Assembly (NCBI GenBank): GCA_964522845.1
Contig: CAZFZQ010000019.1
Location: 1-13,816, forward strand
DNA from: CAZFZQ01 sp964522845
GTDB taxonomy: Bacteria; Patescibacteriota; Patescibacteriia; GCA-002772895
Direction of reading: 5' to 3'
DNA: 13,816 nucleotides
Shown: positions 4,635 through 12,250 of the stretch, piece after piece
How the letters are laid out: each line of letters begins with the position of its first letter
Numbering within the stretch: position 1 is the first letter of the stretch
Notes under the pieces: generated by a model
What the model saw: only the letters and a program-made list of their open reading frames with translations
Databases searched by the model: none
What the model was told of the DNA's origin: nothing
Position numbers and translations under genes: made by a program

Positions 4635-5477
4635 TACAAAGAGTTAACGAGATTAATGAGCAAACTTCCGAGTTTGGCGGACGACTCTGCGGCGCGCTTC
4701 TGATTTTCTTCATGCGAATGCTCTTCGCTCGCGGTATTGGTAATGAAGCTCATGGCATAAACCTTTACTTCCGGATACAGCGCGGCCACGGCCGCTTCCG
4801 GCAGAATGCTCATCATGGCCATTGATGCGCCGCACTCGCGCAAAATCCGCTTGTCGTGTTTCCGTCCCTCAAAGAACGGTCCACGAACCATGGCGCCGGC
4901 GCCATAATGGAAAGCGAGCCCCGCGTTGGCAGCGGCCTGCATCATCCACCAGCCGTTTTTTTCTTTTAACGCATCTTCCGGGCTGACGAATTCTCCGGCC
5001 CAAAGCGGCAACGGCGGAGCAAAAAGCGTCACAAAACCATCATGGATGACAATGTCGCCAACTTTTACTTCCGGCAAAAGCGACCCCGGCCGCATTGGTC
5101 AAAATCAGGTGTTTCACGCCGAGCTTAATCAGCATTTCAACTTGCAAACGAACCATTTGCATGAGCTCGTCTTGGTTGTGTGATTCGTTGGAATGAATTC
5201 TTCCGCGAAGCATGGCCACGAACTGGCCGCTCTTCAATGTCCCAAGAACCAACTCTCGGCGATGCCCTTCAATTTGTGGCATATCCCGCAAAGCATGAAA
5301 GCCCGGCAGGTCGGCCAAATGAAGGGTTTGATAACCGGTCAGATTTTCCATCAAAGTACCGCCCCAACCGGTACCAAGAATGATAGCCGTTTCCGGATTG
5401 CGCAACGAAGCTGCCGTCTGGCTTCTGATGTAATCGGCCGTTGATCCAGCAGTCGCTTCGAGCCGCTTATTTCTCAT
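4634..5477 (-). pseudogene. punA: Purine nucleoside phosphorylase, frameshifted
   Basis: Phosphorolysis of purine nucleosides for base salvage (PNP/MTAP family). The N-terminal piece runs from 5477 to a TGA at 5040: IILGTGWGG at residues 32-40 (phosphate loop), MPQIEGHRRELVLG at 66-79, LRGRIHSNE at 90-98 and LILTNAAG at 124-131. The C-terminal piece in the next frame covers roughly 5095-4634: SLLPEVKVGDIVIHDG, then AMSFITNTASEEHSHEE, the family's substrate-binding signature. Removing one base from the C4 run at 5084-5087 joins them as TNAAGSLLPEVKVGD and gives about 280 residues, the normal family length. Both halves are otherwise intact, so the lesion is recent or a sequencing error. AAGGAGGAG precedes the ATG, one of the best ribosome-binding sites in the window. 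A terminator overlaps the stop. Confidence 0.85.
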
Positions 5478-5504
5478 CTCTCTCCTCCTTCAAGAATAGA
5501 ACTG

Positions 5505-5510
5505 ATTATA
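5505..5510 (-). promoter_or_regulatory. Possible -10 element of the phosphorylase gene
   Basis: A minus-strand TATAAT lies about 28 bases upstream of the phosphorylase start and just before its ribosome-binding site. No convincing -35 is found at 16-18 bases. It would be divergent from the LCP gene's promoter. Confidence 0.35.
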
Positions 5511-5531
5511 TTTAAACATGTAATCCGTCTT

Positions 5532-5560
5532 TTGACAATTCCCCTCTTTTGCGCTATAAT
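5532..5560 (+). promoter_or_regulatory. Perfect housekeeping promoter of the LCP-der-fic unit
   Basis: TTGACA (5532-5537) and TATAAT (5555-5560) are 17 bases apart, a full consensus match. The expected start, near 5567, is only about 5 bases before the LCP start codon at 5572, so that mRNA would be almost leaderless. Confidence 0.85.
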
Positions 5561-5571
5561 AATGTAAAGAA

Positions 5572-6957
5572 ATGGAAAAAATCAACCTGCTAAAATTTTA
5601 CCAAAACAGGCATCGGAAAAAAAAGATAGCCGCCACAGCCGCGACTATCGTTTTTTTGATAATGGGCGCGCTTTTTTTGTCTTTCAAACTTTTTTACGAA
5701 TCCAAAAAATTGAATGAAAACATGGGATTTTTCCAAAGTTTGTCGCATTTGATTTTAAGTTCCGACCGCGATATCGCCGCGGGCAAAGAAACCATCAATA
5801 TTTTAATTTTGGGCGTCGGCGGACCGGGCCACGACGGGCCGTATCTCACGGACACCATGCTTGTTCTTTCCGTCAACAAAAAAAATAATAAAGTCGCTAT
5901 GATTTCCATTCCCCGCGACCTCTTGGTCAACACTTACAAATTCAGCAAACAAAAAATCAACGCCTTAAACGCCTATGCCGAAGCTGAAAGACCGGGCAGC
6001 GGAGCAAAATTCGCCCGCGACGTAATTTCAGAACTTTTGCGCATTCCAATAAATTATTACGCGCGAGTTGATTTTTCCGCATTTCTACAATTGGTTGACG
6101 CAGTGGGCGGTGTTGATGTTGATGTGGCGCGCGCTTTTTCCGATCCGCTGTATCCGCGCGTTTCCGATCCGGCGCAAACCACAACCGTAACTTTTAATGC
6201 GGGGCCGCAACACATGGATGGAAACACGGCTTTGATTTTCGCCCGTTCCCGCCATGGCAATAATAATGAAGGATCGGATTTTGCCAGATCGCGCCGCCAG
6301 CAACAAATAATTTTGGCGTTAAAAAATAAAATTCTGACAAGCGATACGTTGTTATCGCCAACTAAAATAAAAGATATTTATCAAATTTTAAAAGACCATA
6401 TTGATACCGACGTAAACGCCTGGGAAGCAATCCAGCTTGTCAACTCTTACAAAAATATTAATTTTTCGGCGGACAACATCGCCATGAATGTACTGGACGC
6501 GGGGCCGGACGCGCCGCTTTACGCCACCTACTACAACAACCAATATGTTTTACTTCCAAAAAAACCGGACTTGTCCGATCTTCGCGCCATTGCGGCTAAT
6601 CCGTTTTCCATGGAAGCGAAAAAATATATCGGCGCCTACAAAGACGCTTCCGGCGTATCGGTTATGGTTTTAAACGGCACGAATGTGGCGGGCATGGCCG
6701 CGCTTGAAGCGCAGGCGCTCGCGGATTTGGGATACAAAATAAAATCCACGGGAAACGCGCCCGCGCAAAATTTTGAAAAAAGTGTCATTTATAATATTAC
6801 GCCGAGCGAAAAAAACGATGCTTTGCAAAACTTAAAATCCGTCTTGGAAGCCAATGTGGCGCAATCAATTCCCGCTTGGCTCGCGGACGCCATATCCGCC
6901 GGCAACCAGCCGGATTTCGTCATTGTTATCGGAGCGGGAAAAGGCAGCGCTTCATAA
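5572..6957 (+). CDS. LCP (LytR-CpsA-Psr) family cell-wall ligase
   Basis: LCP proteins transfer lipid-linked glycopolymers onto peptidoglycan outside the membrane. A basic N-terminus (NRHRKKK) precedes a membrane segment at about 19-41, giving an inside-to-outside orientation. The LCP domain runs from about 75 to 255: INILILGVGG, LTDTMLVLSV (D94), SIPRDLLVNT (R115), DAVGGVDVDV, and FARSRHGNNNEGSDFARSRR at 223-242, whose arginines and aspartate bind pyrophosphate in the family. A C-terminal LytR_C domain follows at about 361-455 (VSVMVLNGTNVAGMAA, ending FVIVIGAG). At 461 residues it is typical of two-domain members. It has a consensus promoter immediately upstream and no Shine-Dalgarno site. 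Der starts 11 bases after its stop. The polymer it attaches cannot be read from sequence. Confidence 0.9.
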   Translation: MEKINLLKFYQNRHRKKKIAATAATIVFLIMGALFLSFKLFYESKKLNENMGFFQSLSHLILSSDRDIAAGKETINILILGVGGPGHDGPYLTDTMLVLSVNKKNNKVAMISIPRDLLVNTYKFSKQKINALNAYAEAERPGSGAKFARDVISELLRIPINYYARVDFSAFLQLVDAVGGVDVDVARAFSDPLYPRVSDPAQTTTVTFNAGPQHMDGNTALIFARSRHGNNNEGSDFARSRRQQQIILALKNKILTSDTLLSPTKIKDIYQILKDHIDTDVNAWEAIQLVNSYKNINFSADNIAMNVLDAGPDAPLYATYYNNQYVLLPKKPDLSDLRAIAANPFSMEAKKYIGAYKDASGVSVMVLNGTNVAGMAALEAQALADLGYKIKSTGNAPAQNFEKSVIYNITPSEKNDALQNLKSVLEANVAQSIPAWLADAISAGNQPDFVIVIGAGKGSAS

Positions 6958-6968
6958 ATTAAATATAT

Positions 6969-8315
6969 ATGATAAAAATAAAAGAACTCCCCCTCGCCGC
7001 CATTATCGGCCGGACTAACGTAGGAAAATCCACGCTTTTCAACCGTTTGATTGAGGAGTCCAAGGCCATTGTTTCTTCCATTCCCGGCACGACGCGCGAT
7101 GTGCTTCGCGGCGAACCGATTTGGCGCGGAAAAACTTTCGCCATAGTTGACACCGCCGGTCTTGATATTGAGGGCAAGGACGAATTGGAAAAAAATATCT
7201 TAAAGCAAGTTGAGCGCGCCGAACGCGAAGCCCAAGTTTTGGTTTTAATTTTAGATTTGAAAGCCGGCATTATGTCTGAAGACCGCGTACTGATAAGAAA
7301 AATCGTGAGCGGAAAAAAACCGTATCTTGTCGTGGCCAACAAAGCCGACAACGCAAAAATACGCGCCGAAATAAACAGTCCGGAATGGCGCAATTTGCCA
7401 ACACAAAAAATCTTAATGGTTTCCGCCAAAAACGGCGCGGGCGCGGGCGACTTATTGGACGAAATTTTCAACGCCTTTGAAGCTTCGGGCATTGAGTTGC
7501 CCGCGGCCGAAGAAAAAGCCAAACCCATAAATGTCTGCATTATCGGCAAACCGAATGTGGGCAAATCATCGCTTTTAAACGCGCTCTTAAAAAAAGAAGT
7601 GGCGGTCGTCTCCGCCATTGCCCATACCACGCGCGAACCGCAAGACATCGCCATTGATTACAACGGCACTCCGATTACTTTAATTGATACCGCGGGCATC
7701 AGGCGCAAGGCGCGGGTGGAGCGCGGTTTTGAAAAAATCGGCGTGCATAAAAGCATTCTCGCGCTTCGCCGCGCGGACATCGCTCTTTTAGTTTTAGATG
7801 TGTCTGATGTTTTGGGCAGCCAAGACAAACGGCTGGCAGAGCTCGCGGCCGCATCAAAAAAAGGCCTGATTGTCATCGGCAACAAAATTGATTTGGTAAA
7901 ATCACCCGACTGGCACAAAACATTTACCACTTATTTATATAGAAGCATGCCCTTCCTGGATTGGGCGCCGCTTCTTTTCGCGTCGGCCTTGACTGCGGAA
8001 AAAACGCATAAAATTTATGATACGATTTTAGAAGTGGCGGAGGCGAGAAAAAGAACGCCCGACCCCAAAGAACTGGAAGATTTTATCAAAAAAATCGCGC
8101 GCGCCCACAAACCGTTAAAAGCCAGGGGCGTACGGCATCCTTATATTTTCGGCATTAAGCAAACCGGAACCGAACCGCCGACTTTTGTCATTACCATCAA
8201 AGAAAAAACTTCGGTGCACGATTCGTACTTAAAATTTTTGTCCAAAAAAATCCGCGAAGAATTCGGCTTTCCCGGCACGCCGATTGTGATTGGGATAAAT
8301 CATATTTCAATATAA
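6969..8315 (+). CDS. der: Ribosome-assembly GTPase Der (EngA)
   Basis: Der is a tandem GTPase that matures the 50S subunit. G domain 1 has P-loop GRTNVGKS (14-21), PGTTRD (39-44), DTAG (61-64) and NKAD (124-127). G domain 2 has GKPNVGKS (193-200), DTAG (240-243) and NKID (305-308). A KH-like RNA-binding domain runs from about 360 to 448. Its length of 448 is normal. Two departures from the usual sequences are visible: the first P-loop is GRTNVGKS rather than GRPNVGKS, and the switch I region of the second domain reads AIAHTTREPQD where PGTTRD is usual; the switch threonines remain. It lies 11 bases after the LCP gene and 23 bases before fic, so the three are probably one transcript. No clear ribosome-binding site is visible. 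Confidence 0.95.
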   Translation: MIKIKELPLAAIIGRTNVGKSTLFNRLIEESKAIVSSIPGTTRDVLRGEPIWRGKTFAIVDTAGLDIEGKDELEKNILKQVERAEREAQVLVLILDLKAGIMSEDRVLIRKIVSGKKPYLVVANKADNAKIRAEINSPEWRNLPTQKILMVSAKNGAGAGDLLDEIFNAFEASGIELPAAEEKAKPINVCIIGKPNVGKSSLLNALLKKEVAVVSAIAHTTREPQDIAIDYNGTPITLIDTAGIRRKARVERGFEKIGVHKSILALRRADIALLVLDVSDVLGSQDKRLAELAAASKKGLIVIGNKIDLVKSPDWHKTFTTYLYRSMPFLDWAPLLFASALTAEKTHKIYDTILEVAEARKRTPDPKELEDFIKKIARAHKPLKARGVRHPYIFGIKQTGTEPPTFVITIKEKTSVHDSYLKFLSKKIREEFGFPGTPIVIGINHISI

Positions 8316-8338
8316 ATTTATATTTGTAATAAAATCAT

Positions 8339-9424
8339 ATGAAGCCATTCGTGCCTGACAAATTACCTCTTGAAAAAATAAATTGGGAAAAATTCGTTCA
8401 TCTCATAGGAAATGCACGAGCAGAAGTTGCTCACTTTAACGGTGTGCTAGAAAGTATGCCTAATCCCGCAGTACTTTTATCTCCATTAACTACTCAAGAA
8501 GCGGTATTATCTTCAAAAATTGAAGGTACCCGCGCTACACTTCAAGAAGTCTTAGAATATGAGGCTGACCCTAGACAGAAAACTGAAAAATATAATGATA
8601 TTCAAGAAATTTTAAATTATCGAAAAGCGATGGATTTTGCTGTAAAAGAATTAAATTCCATACCACTATCATCAAGATTAATAAAAAATATTCACGATAT
8701 CTTATTGAACAGCGTGCGTGGACAAAATCAAGATAGGGGTAATTTTCGCAGAATACAAGTCCATATCGGCCCAGATAATAATATAGAACACGCTTCATAT
8801 GTGCCACCAATAGCAAGTAATATCCCGGAGCATATGTCCAATTTGGATAAATATTTTCATTACGACGAGAAGGATCCTCTTGTTCAACTTGCTATTGTTC
8901 ACGCACAATTTGAAATTATTCATCCATTTAATGATGGCAATGGCCGCGTTGGCAGAATTTTAATGCCGATTTTTTTATATTTTAAAAAAATTCTGTCTAG
9001 CCCGATGTTTTATCTAAGCGCATATTTTGAATCACACCGAGAAGAATATTATAAAAAATTATTGGGCATATCACAAAAAGGAGATTGGGAAGGATGGATT
9101 GAGTATTTTTTAAATGCTGTTATAGAACAGTCAAGGGATAATATAAAAAAAGCTAAGGCCATACATGAACTATACAATATAAAAAAGGATAAAATAGTGG
9201 CATTAACCCATTCGCAATTTGCCATTAAAGCCTTGGATTTTTTATTTTCATTTCCTATATTCTCCAGTTCGCAATTTATAAAACAATCCAGGATACCAAA
9301 GCCAACCGGCATGAGAATATTAAAATTATTGGAAGGCGGAACTGTTATCAAAAAAATCGGGAAAGGGGCGGGAAGGACGCCTAGCACATATATCTTTACT
9401 AAATTAATACACATTGTAGGATAG
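8339..9424 (+). CDS. Fic family AMP-transferase with N-terminal inhibitory motif and C-terminal winged helix
   Basis: Fic enzymes usually transfer AMP from ATP to a protein hydroxyl group. An N-terminal Fic_N-like region contains SSKIEG (58-63), which fits the (S/T)xxxE(G/N) inhibitory helix, so this is a class II, self-inhibited Fic protein with E62 as the inhibitory glutamate. The catalytic motif HPFNDGNGRVGR is complete at 195-206 (H195). The flap region is around 140-156 (VHIGPDNNIEHASYVPP). The C-terminal part, about 290-355 (SQFIKQSRIPKPTGMRILKLL, then a GAGRTPSTYIF wing), looks like a winged helix, often found in Fic proteins that bind DNA. At 361 residues it is normal for this subgroup. 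Codons are more A/T-rich than in der or pth, suggesting later acquisition. Operator-like half-sites follow directly downstream. Confidence 0.9.
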   Translation: MKPFVPDKLPLEKINWEKFVHLIGNARAEVAHFNGVLESMPNPAVLLSPLTTQEAVLSSKIEGTRATLQEVLEYEADPRQKTEKYNDIQEILNYRKAMDFAVKELNSIPLSSRLIKNIHDILLNSVRGQNQDRGNFRRIQVHIGPDNNIEHASYVPPIASNIPEHMSNLDKYFHYDEKDPLVQLAIVHAQFEIIHPFNDGNGRVGRILMPIFLYFKKILSSPMFYLSAYFESHREEYYKKLLGISQKGDWEGWIEYFLNAVIEQSRDNIKKAKAIHELYNIKKDKIVALTHSQFAIKALDFLFSFPIFSSSQFIKQSRIPKPTGMRILKLLEGGTVIKKIGKGAGRTPSTYIFTKLIHIVG

Positions 9425-9425
9425 T

Positions 9426-9506
9426 TAGCGTGTCATATAAAATTGACAAATAATGTTGTGTATCATAAAATTAAATATATGATACACTAATTATGTAGCG
9501 TATCAC
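9426..9506. promoter_or_regulatory. Operator-like half-site cluster between fic and pth
   Basis: Four related words lie in 81 bases: TAGCGTGTCAT (9426-9436), GTGTATCATA (9458-9467), its perfect inverse TATGATACAC (9478-9487), and TAGCGTATCAC (9496-9506). The central pair is a 10-bp inverted repeat with a 10-base gap that overlaps the -10 of the pth promoter, as expected of a repressor site. The winged helix of the adjacent Fic protein is the obvious candidate regulator, but that is inference. Confidence 0.5.
9443..9471 (+). promoter_or_regulatory. Promoter of pth
   Basis: TTGACA (9443-9448) and TAAAAT (9466-9471) are 17 bases apart, one mismatch from consensus. The inverted repeat at 9458-9487 overlaps its -10. 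Confidence 0.7.
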
Positions 9507-9522
9507 GAATAAAATAAATCAT

Positions 9523-10020
9523 ATGAAACTAATCATTGGCTTAGGAAACCCTGGAAAAAAATATTTGCATACGCGCCACAACCTCGGCTTCATGGCTCTT
9601 GATTTTTTGCAAAAAAATTCCGGCGCGCCGGATTTCAAGATGAATAAAAAATGCAACGCGGAAATTATCAAAACCGATGAAATTATTTTTGCCAAGCCTC
9701 TTACCTTTATGAACAATTCGGGAGAGGCGGTTGCCAAGCTTTTATCTTTTTTCAAACTCACGCCCGCCGACCTCGTTGTCGTCCATGATGACTTGGACTT
9801 GGATTTCGGAAAAATAAAAATCGGCGCGGGACATGGCGCGGCCGGACACAATGGCGTAAAATCAATTATTGACTTGCTCGGCACCAAAGATTTTAACCGC
9901 ATCCGTATCGGCGTCGGCCGTCCGCCGGCGCATGTTCCCCCCGAAGATTACGTCCTGCAAAATTTCCCTCCCGCCGAATCAAAACAACTTCCCGATCTAT
10001 TTAAAAAAATCTCCGCCTAA
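9523..10020 (+). CDS. pth: Peptidyl-tRNA hydrolase
   Basis: Releases tRNA from stalled peptidyl-tRNA in the cytoplasm. The signature GLGNPGKKYLHTRHNLG is at 6-22 with catalytic His19 and Asn9; KPLTFMNNSG (58-67) holds the binding Asn64; VVHDDLDLDFGKIKI (86-100) has Asp89; GHGAAGHNGVKSI (103-115) has Asn110. All key residues are present. At 165 residues it is some 20 shorter than usual, with a trimmed segment after the N-terminal motif and a short C-terminal helix. The ATG lacks a Shine-Dalgarno site and sits in a CATATG context, as do those of fic and rpsU. It has its own promoter and its stop codon lies in the loop of the terminator. Confidence 0.95.
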   Translation: MKLIIGLGNPGKKYLHTRHNLGFMALDFLQKNSGAPDFKMNKKCNAEIIKTDEIIFAKPLTFMNNSGEAVAKLLSFFKLTPADLVVVHDDLDLDFGKIKIGAGHGAAGHNGVKSIIDLLGTKDFNRIRIGVGRPPAHVPPEDYVLQNFPPAESKQLPDLFKKISA

Positions 10021-10033
10021 CGGAGATTTTTTT
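10003..10033 (+). terminator. Terminator of pth, probably bidirectional
   Basis: AAAAAAATCTCCG (10003-10015) and CGGAGATTTTTTT (10021-10033) form a 13-bp stem around CCTAA, which contains the pth stop codon. The A-run and T-run on opposite sides let it serve the converging gene at 10038 as well. Confidence 0.85.
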
Positions 10034-10037
10034 GTTT

Positions 10038-10667
10038 TTAGAATTTAATGCTTTTTACAATCTGCATAATTTCCGTCAAACTCGGATCTGCGGTGGCGAT
10101 ATGCCAATATATACTATCAACATAATAATCTCCGGATGTCCCAAAATCTCCGGATTTTCCCGATTGAAATAATTGTGCCGGATATCCCCCAATCATAGCA
10201 TTCTTTATAACCGTAGTGCCGGCTTTAACCAAAATATCCATTCCTTTTTTATCCGCATCCCAATCCTTTTTATTTTGAGAAACAAAGACTACCGAAAGGT
10301 AAGGATTTTCTCTATAAACATATATATCATTGTTTTCATTATAACTCACCTTCCATCCCGGAAGAACAAGAAATGACACTCCGGCCGTTGCAGCACTGAA
10401 AGTTTTAGCTGTTTGAGACGTATTAAGCTCATTGAAACCAATTTCTATGTTCTTATATAAATCCTGATCAGTGCCGATATCATTTTGCGCACCACTTGCA
10501 CTTTCATTGTTTGGGACGTTATTAGTTGTACCGCTACCCGTTATATCAACGTTATTCTGCTGTGCTTTTGGATTTAAAATCCCTTTTTGTTGCAATAAAT
10601 AAACTCCCCCGCCGGCCACTAAGGCCGTAATTACAATAACCAATAAAAACTGTATTTTTTTATTCAT
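10038..10667 (-). CDS. Membrane-anchored extracytoplasmic protein, unknown function
   Basis: 209 residues. A short basic start (MNKK) precedes a membrane segment or uncleaved signal at 5-25, then a linker rich in Asn, Gly, Thr and Ser (about 32-68), then a globular domain from about 70 to the end. That domain opens with GVSFLVLPGWKVS and continues YRENPYLSVVFVSQ, IGGYPAQLFQ and DSIYWHIATADPSLTEIMQIVKSIKF, a pattern reminiscent of the PsbP/DcrB-like fold of exported proteins; the resemblance is weak and from memory. There are no catalytic motifs and no lipobox. The gene is read from a possible promoter containing a G9 tract and converges on pth across a shared terminator. No ribosome-binding site is evident. 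Confidence 0.75.
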   Translation of the reverse strand: MNKKIQFLLVIVITALVAGGGVYLLQQKGILNPKAQQNNVDITGSGTTNNVPNNESASGAQNDIGTDQDLYKNIEIGFNELNTSQTAKTFSAATAGVSFLVLPGWKVSYNENNDIYVYRENPYLSVVFVSQNKKDWDADKKGMDILVKAGTTVIKNAMIGGYPAQLFQSGKSGDFGTSGDYYVDSIYWHIATADPSLTEIMQIVKSIKF

Positions 10668-10709
10668 AATAATAAAATATTAATTGTTATTTTTTCGACC
10701 CTTCCTTCT

Positions 10710-10739
10710 ATTGTACCCCCCCCCGACGCAAAAATACAA
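10710..10739 (-). promoter_or_regulatory. Candidate promoter with a G9 tract in its spacer
   Basis: Minus-strand TACAAT (10710-10715) is preceded directly by nine G (10716-10724), and TTGTAT (10734-10739) lies 18 bases upstream of the -10. The -35 is weak. It starts 3 bases before the stop of the upstream lipoprotein gene and sits about 45 bases ahead of the gene starting at 10667. Confidence 0.4.
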
Positions 10740-10742
10740 ATT

Positions 10743-11300
10743 TTACTTTTGCAAATACTCTTTCCAAAAACTTTTCAAATATTCCGCCGCGCCGCAGTTG
10801 GCGTGAAAAAAATCTTGCGCCCGCAAAAGATAATTATCGCGTATCATCACGGCGGAACTTATTCCCTTTTTATTGTCGTTCAAACAACAGCCGTCCATGC
10901 CGTAAATTTTTACCGGCACGCCCGAGCCCTTGAAACATTTTTCTTCGCCATAAGATTTTTGGGCGTAAGCCGGATTTTCAAATTCCACAACTTCCAAATT
11001 GTCAATCAAAACCATTTCATCCGCCGCCCCCTCTTGCTTGAATGGTCCGTTTAAAATATACGATTTGCCAAAATAATTTTCCTCGGAGGCCGGCTTTTCA
11101 ATAATATCGCCGGTCCAGCCCAAGGTATTTGCGGCGGCATAAAGCGTTTGCCGCACACTATCAGAAGTTAACGGCGCGAAATTTTCTTTTTCACACCCCG
11201 CTCCCAATAATATTACTAATGCAAAAAATATCGCGAAGCGGTACACCTTAATTTGAAATTTGAAATTTGAAATTTGAAATTTTTTACTTATATCTTCCAT
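10743..11300 (-). CDS. Putative lipoprotein, unknown function
   Basis: Exported protein: hydrophobic FAIFFALVILLGAGC ends in a lipobox-like GAGC with C36 (counting from the ATG at 11300), followed by EKEN. The mature part, about 150 residues, has no recognised family; it contains cysteines in CFKGSG, GMDGCC and NCGAAEY. Three starts are possible. ATGs at 11321 and 11300 overlap the carboxypeptidase gene, and a GTG at 11246 lies after a 7-base tandem repeat. The ATG starts would translate that repeat as FQISNFKFQI ahead of the signal peptide; the GTG start would give a more normal signal peptide (VYRFAIFFALVILLGAGC). I list the 11300 start because of the translational overlap with the gene before it, but the GTG is a real alternative. 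The gene is co-oriented with the carboxypeptidase, so both may act at the envelope. Confidence 0.7.
   Translation of the reverse strand: MEDISKKFQISNFKFQIKVYRFAIFFALVILLGAGCEKENFAPLTSDSVRQTLYAAANTLGWTGDIIEKPASEENYFGKSYILNGPFKQEGAADEMVLIDNLEVVEFENPAYAQKSYGEEKCFKGSGVPVKIYGMDGCCLNDNKKGISSAVMIRDNYLLRAQDFFHANCGAAEYLKSFWKEYLQK
11251..11278. repeat. Four copies of the 7-base repeat ATTTGAA
   Basis: A perfect tandem array of 4 x 7 bases at the 5' end of the lipoprotein gene. Because 7 is not a multiple of 3, changing copy number would shift the frame if translation starts upstream at 11300 or 11321. Confidence 0.85.
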
Positions 11301-12244
11301 AAATAATTTTTGTAAGTCCATTCTATTAATTTTTTCGCCTCGGTAAAACGCAAGTTCGCTCCGCCGCTTCCCAAGACAACCGCGATAATATTTTTATTTT
11401 TTTCTTTATTATAAATTTTCAAAATCAAATTGTAATCACTCTCTTCAATGTAGCCGGTTTTGCCGCCGATAATTTTGTAGTCGCCTGAATTGAACGAACT
11501 GGTCAAAAGCAAATCCGTACTGCGTATGATGCGCGCGGCGCCCGATCCCGCGGGGGTAAATTCATAAGACGCGGATTGCGTGGCGCGGCTGATGTTAGAA
11601 TTGTAAAATGCTTCTCTGGCCAAAATAAAAAGGTCCGTGGCCGTGGATTCATTTTTGGCCGAGAGCCCGATGGGGTCGGCAAATTTTGTATTTTCCATTC
11701 CCAGTTCGGCGGCCTTGGCGTTCATAAAACTCACAAATTTTTCTTCCGGCAAGCCGGTGGAGCGGACCAGCGCGGCCACGGCGGAGTTTGATGAAGTCAC
11801 AAGCGCGGCGTAAAGCAAATCTTTGGTTTTGACTTTGTCGCCGGAAATAAAATATGGGATGCTTCCTTCGCGATAATCGCGAGCTTCAATTTTTACATCT
11901 TTTTTCAAATCTCCATCAATATCAAACCAAACTAAAGCGGCCATCAGCTTGGTCAAACTGGCCATCGGATGTAAGAGCGTCGCGTCTTTTTGAAATAAAA
12001 CTCGGCCCGTTCCTTCATCCATCACAATAATGCTTTTGGCGGTGAAATCAGAAACTAAAAGCTCGGGCGCGTCGCTTGGAAGATACGGCGAAACCCTGAG
12101 AGCCGGCGCAACATGCGGAAAAATGGAAACTTCCGGCCGGACATCGGCTTTGGCTTTGGCTGCAAAATTTTCCACGCCAAAATTATGGCCGCCGAATCCG
12201 GCAAAAACCGCCAAAATTAAAATTGTTTGAATAAAAAAATCCAT
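11288..12244 (-). CDS. D-alanyl-D-alanine carboxypeptidase (PBP5-like serine peptidase)
   Basis: Peptidase S11 family, trimming the terminal D-Ala of peptidoglycan stem peptides outside the membrane. The three active-site motifs are all present: SLTK at 96-99 (S96, K99), SSN at 151-153, and KTG at 262-264. An N-terminal hydrophobic stretch (residues 3-18) serves as signal or anchor, followed by a linker and the transpeptidase-like domain at about 62-290. At 318 residues it lacks the extra C-terminal domain of E. coli PBP5; the C-terminus (LIEWTYKNYLWKI) ends soon after the catalytic fold. It overlaps the lipoprotein gene downstream and follows scpB after a repeat-filled 135-base spacer. No Shine-Dalgarno site is seen. 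Together with the LCP protein it indicates a peptidoglycan cell wall. Confidence 0.93.
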   Translation of the reverse strand: MDFFIQTILILAVFAGFGGHNFGVENFAAKAKADVRPEVSIFPHVAPALRVSPYLPSDAPELLVSDFTAKSIIVMDEGTGRVLFQKDATLLHPMASLTKLMAALVWFDIDGDLKKDVKIEARDYREGSIPYFISGDKVKTKDLLYAALVTSSNSAVAALVRSTGLPEEKFVSFMNAKAAELGMENTKFADPIGLSAKNESTATDLFILAREAFYNSNISRATQSASYEFTPAGSGAARIIRSTDLLLTSSFNSGDYKIIGGKTGYIEESDYNLILKIYNKEKNKNIIAVVLGSGGANLRFTEAKKLIEWTYKNYLWKI

Positions 12245-12250
12245 AAACTA

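Noticed and set aside
6959..7654. A 231-residue minus-strand open frame
   Set aside because: It lies antisense to der, whose motifs are complete; the Ser/Phe/Ala-rich product is typical of an antisense shadow.
8339..9424. The Fic gene as the toxin of a two-gene toxin-antitoxin pair
   Set aside because: No small antitoxin gene adjoins it, and the inhibitory SSKIEG motif is within the same protein, as in self-inhibited class II Fic enzymes.
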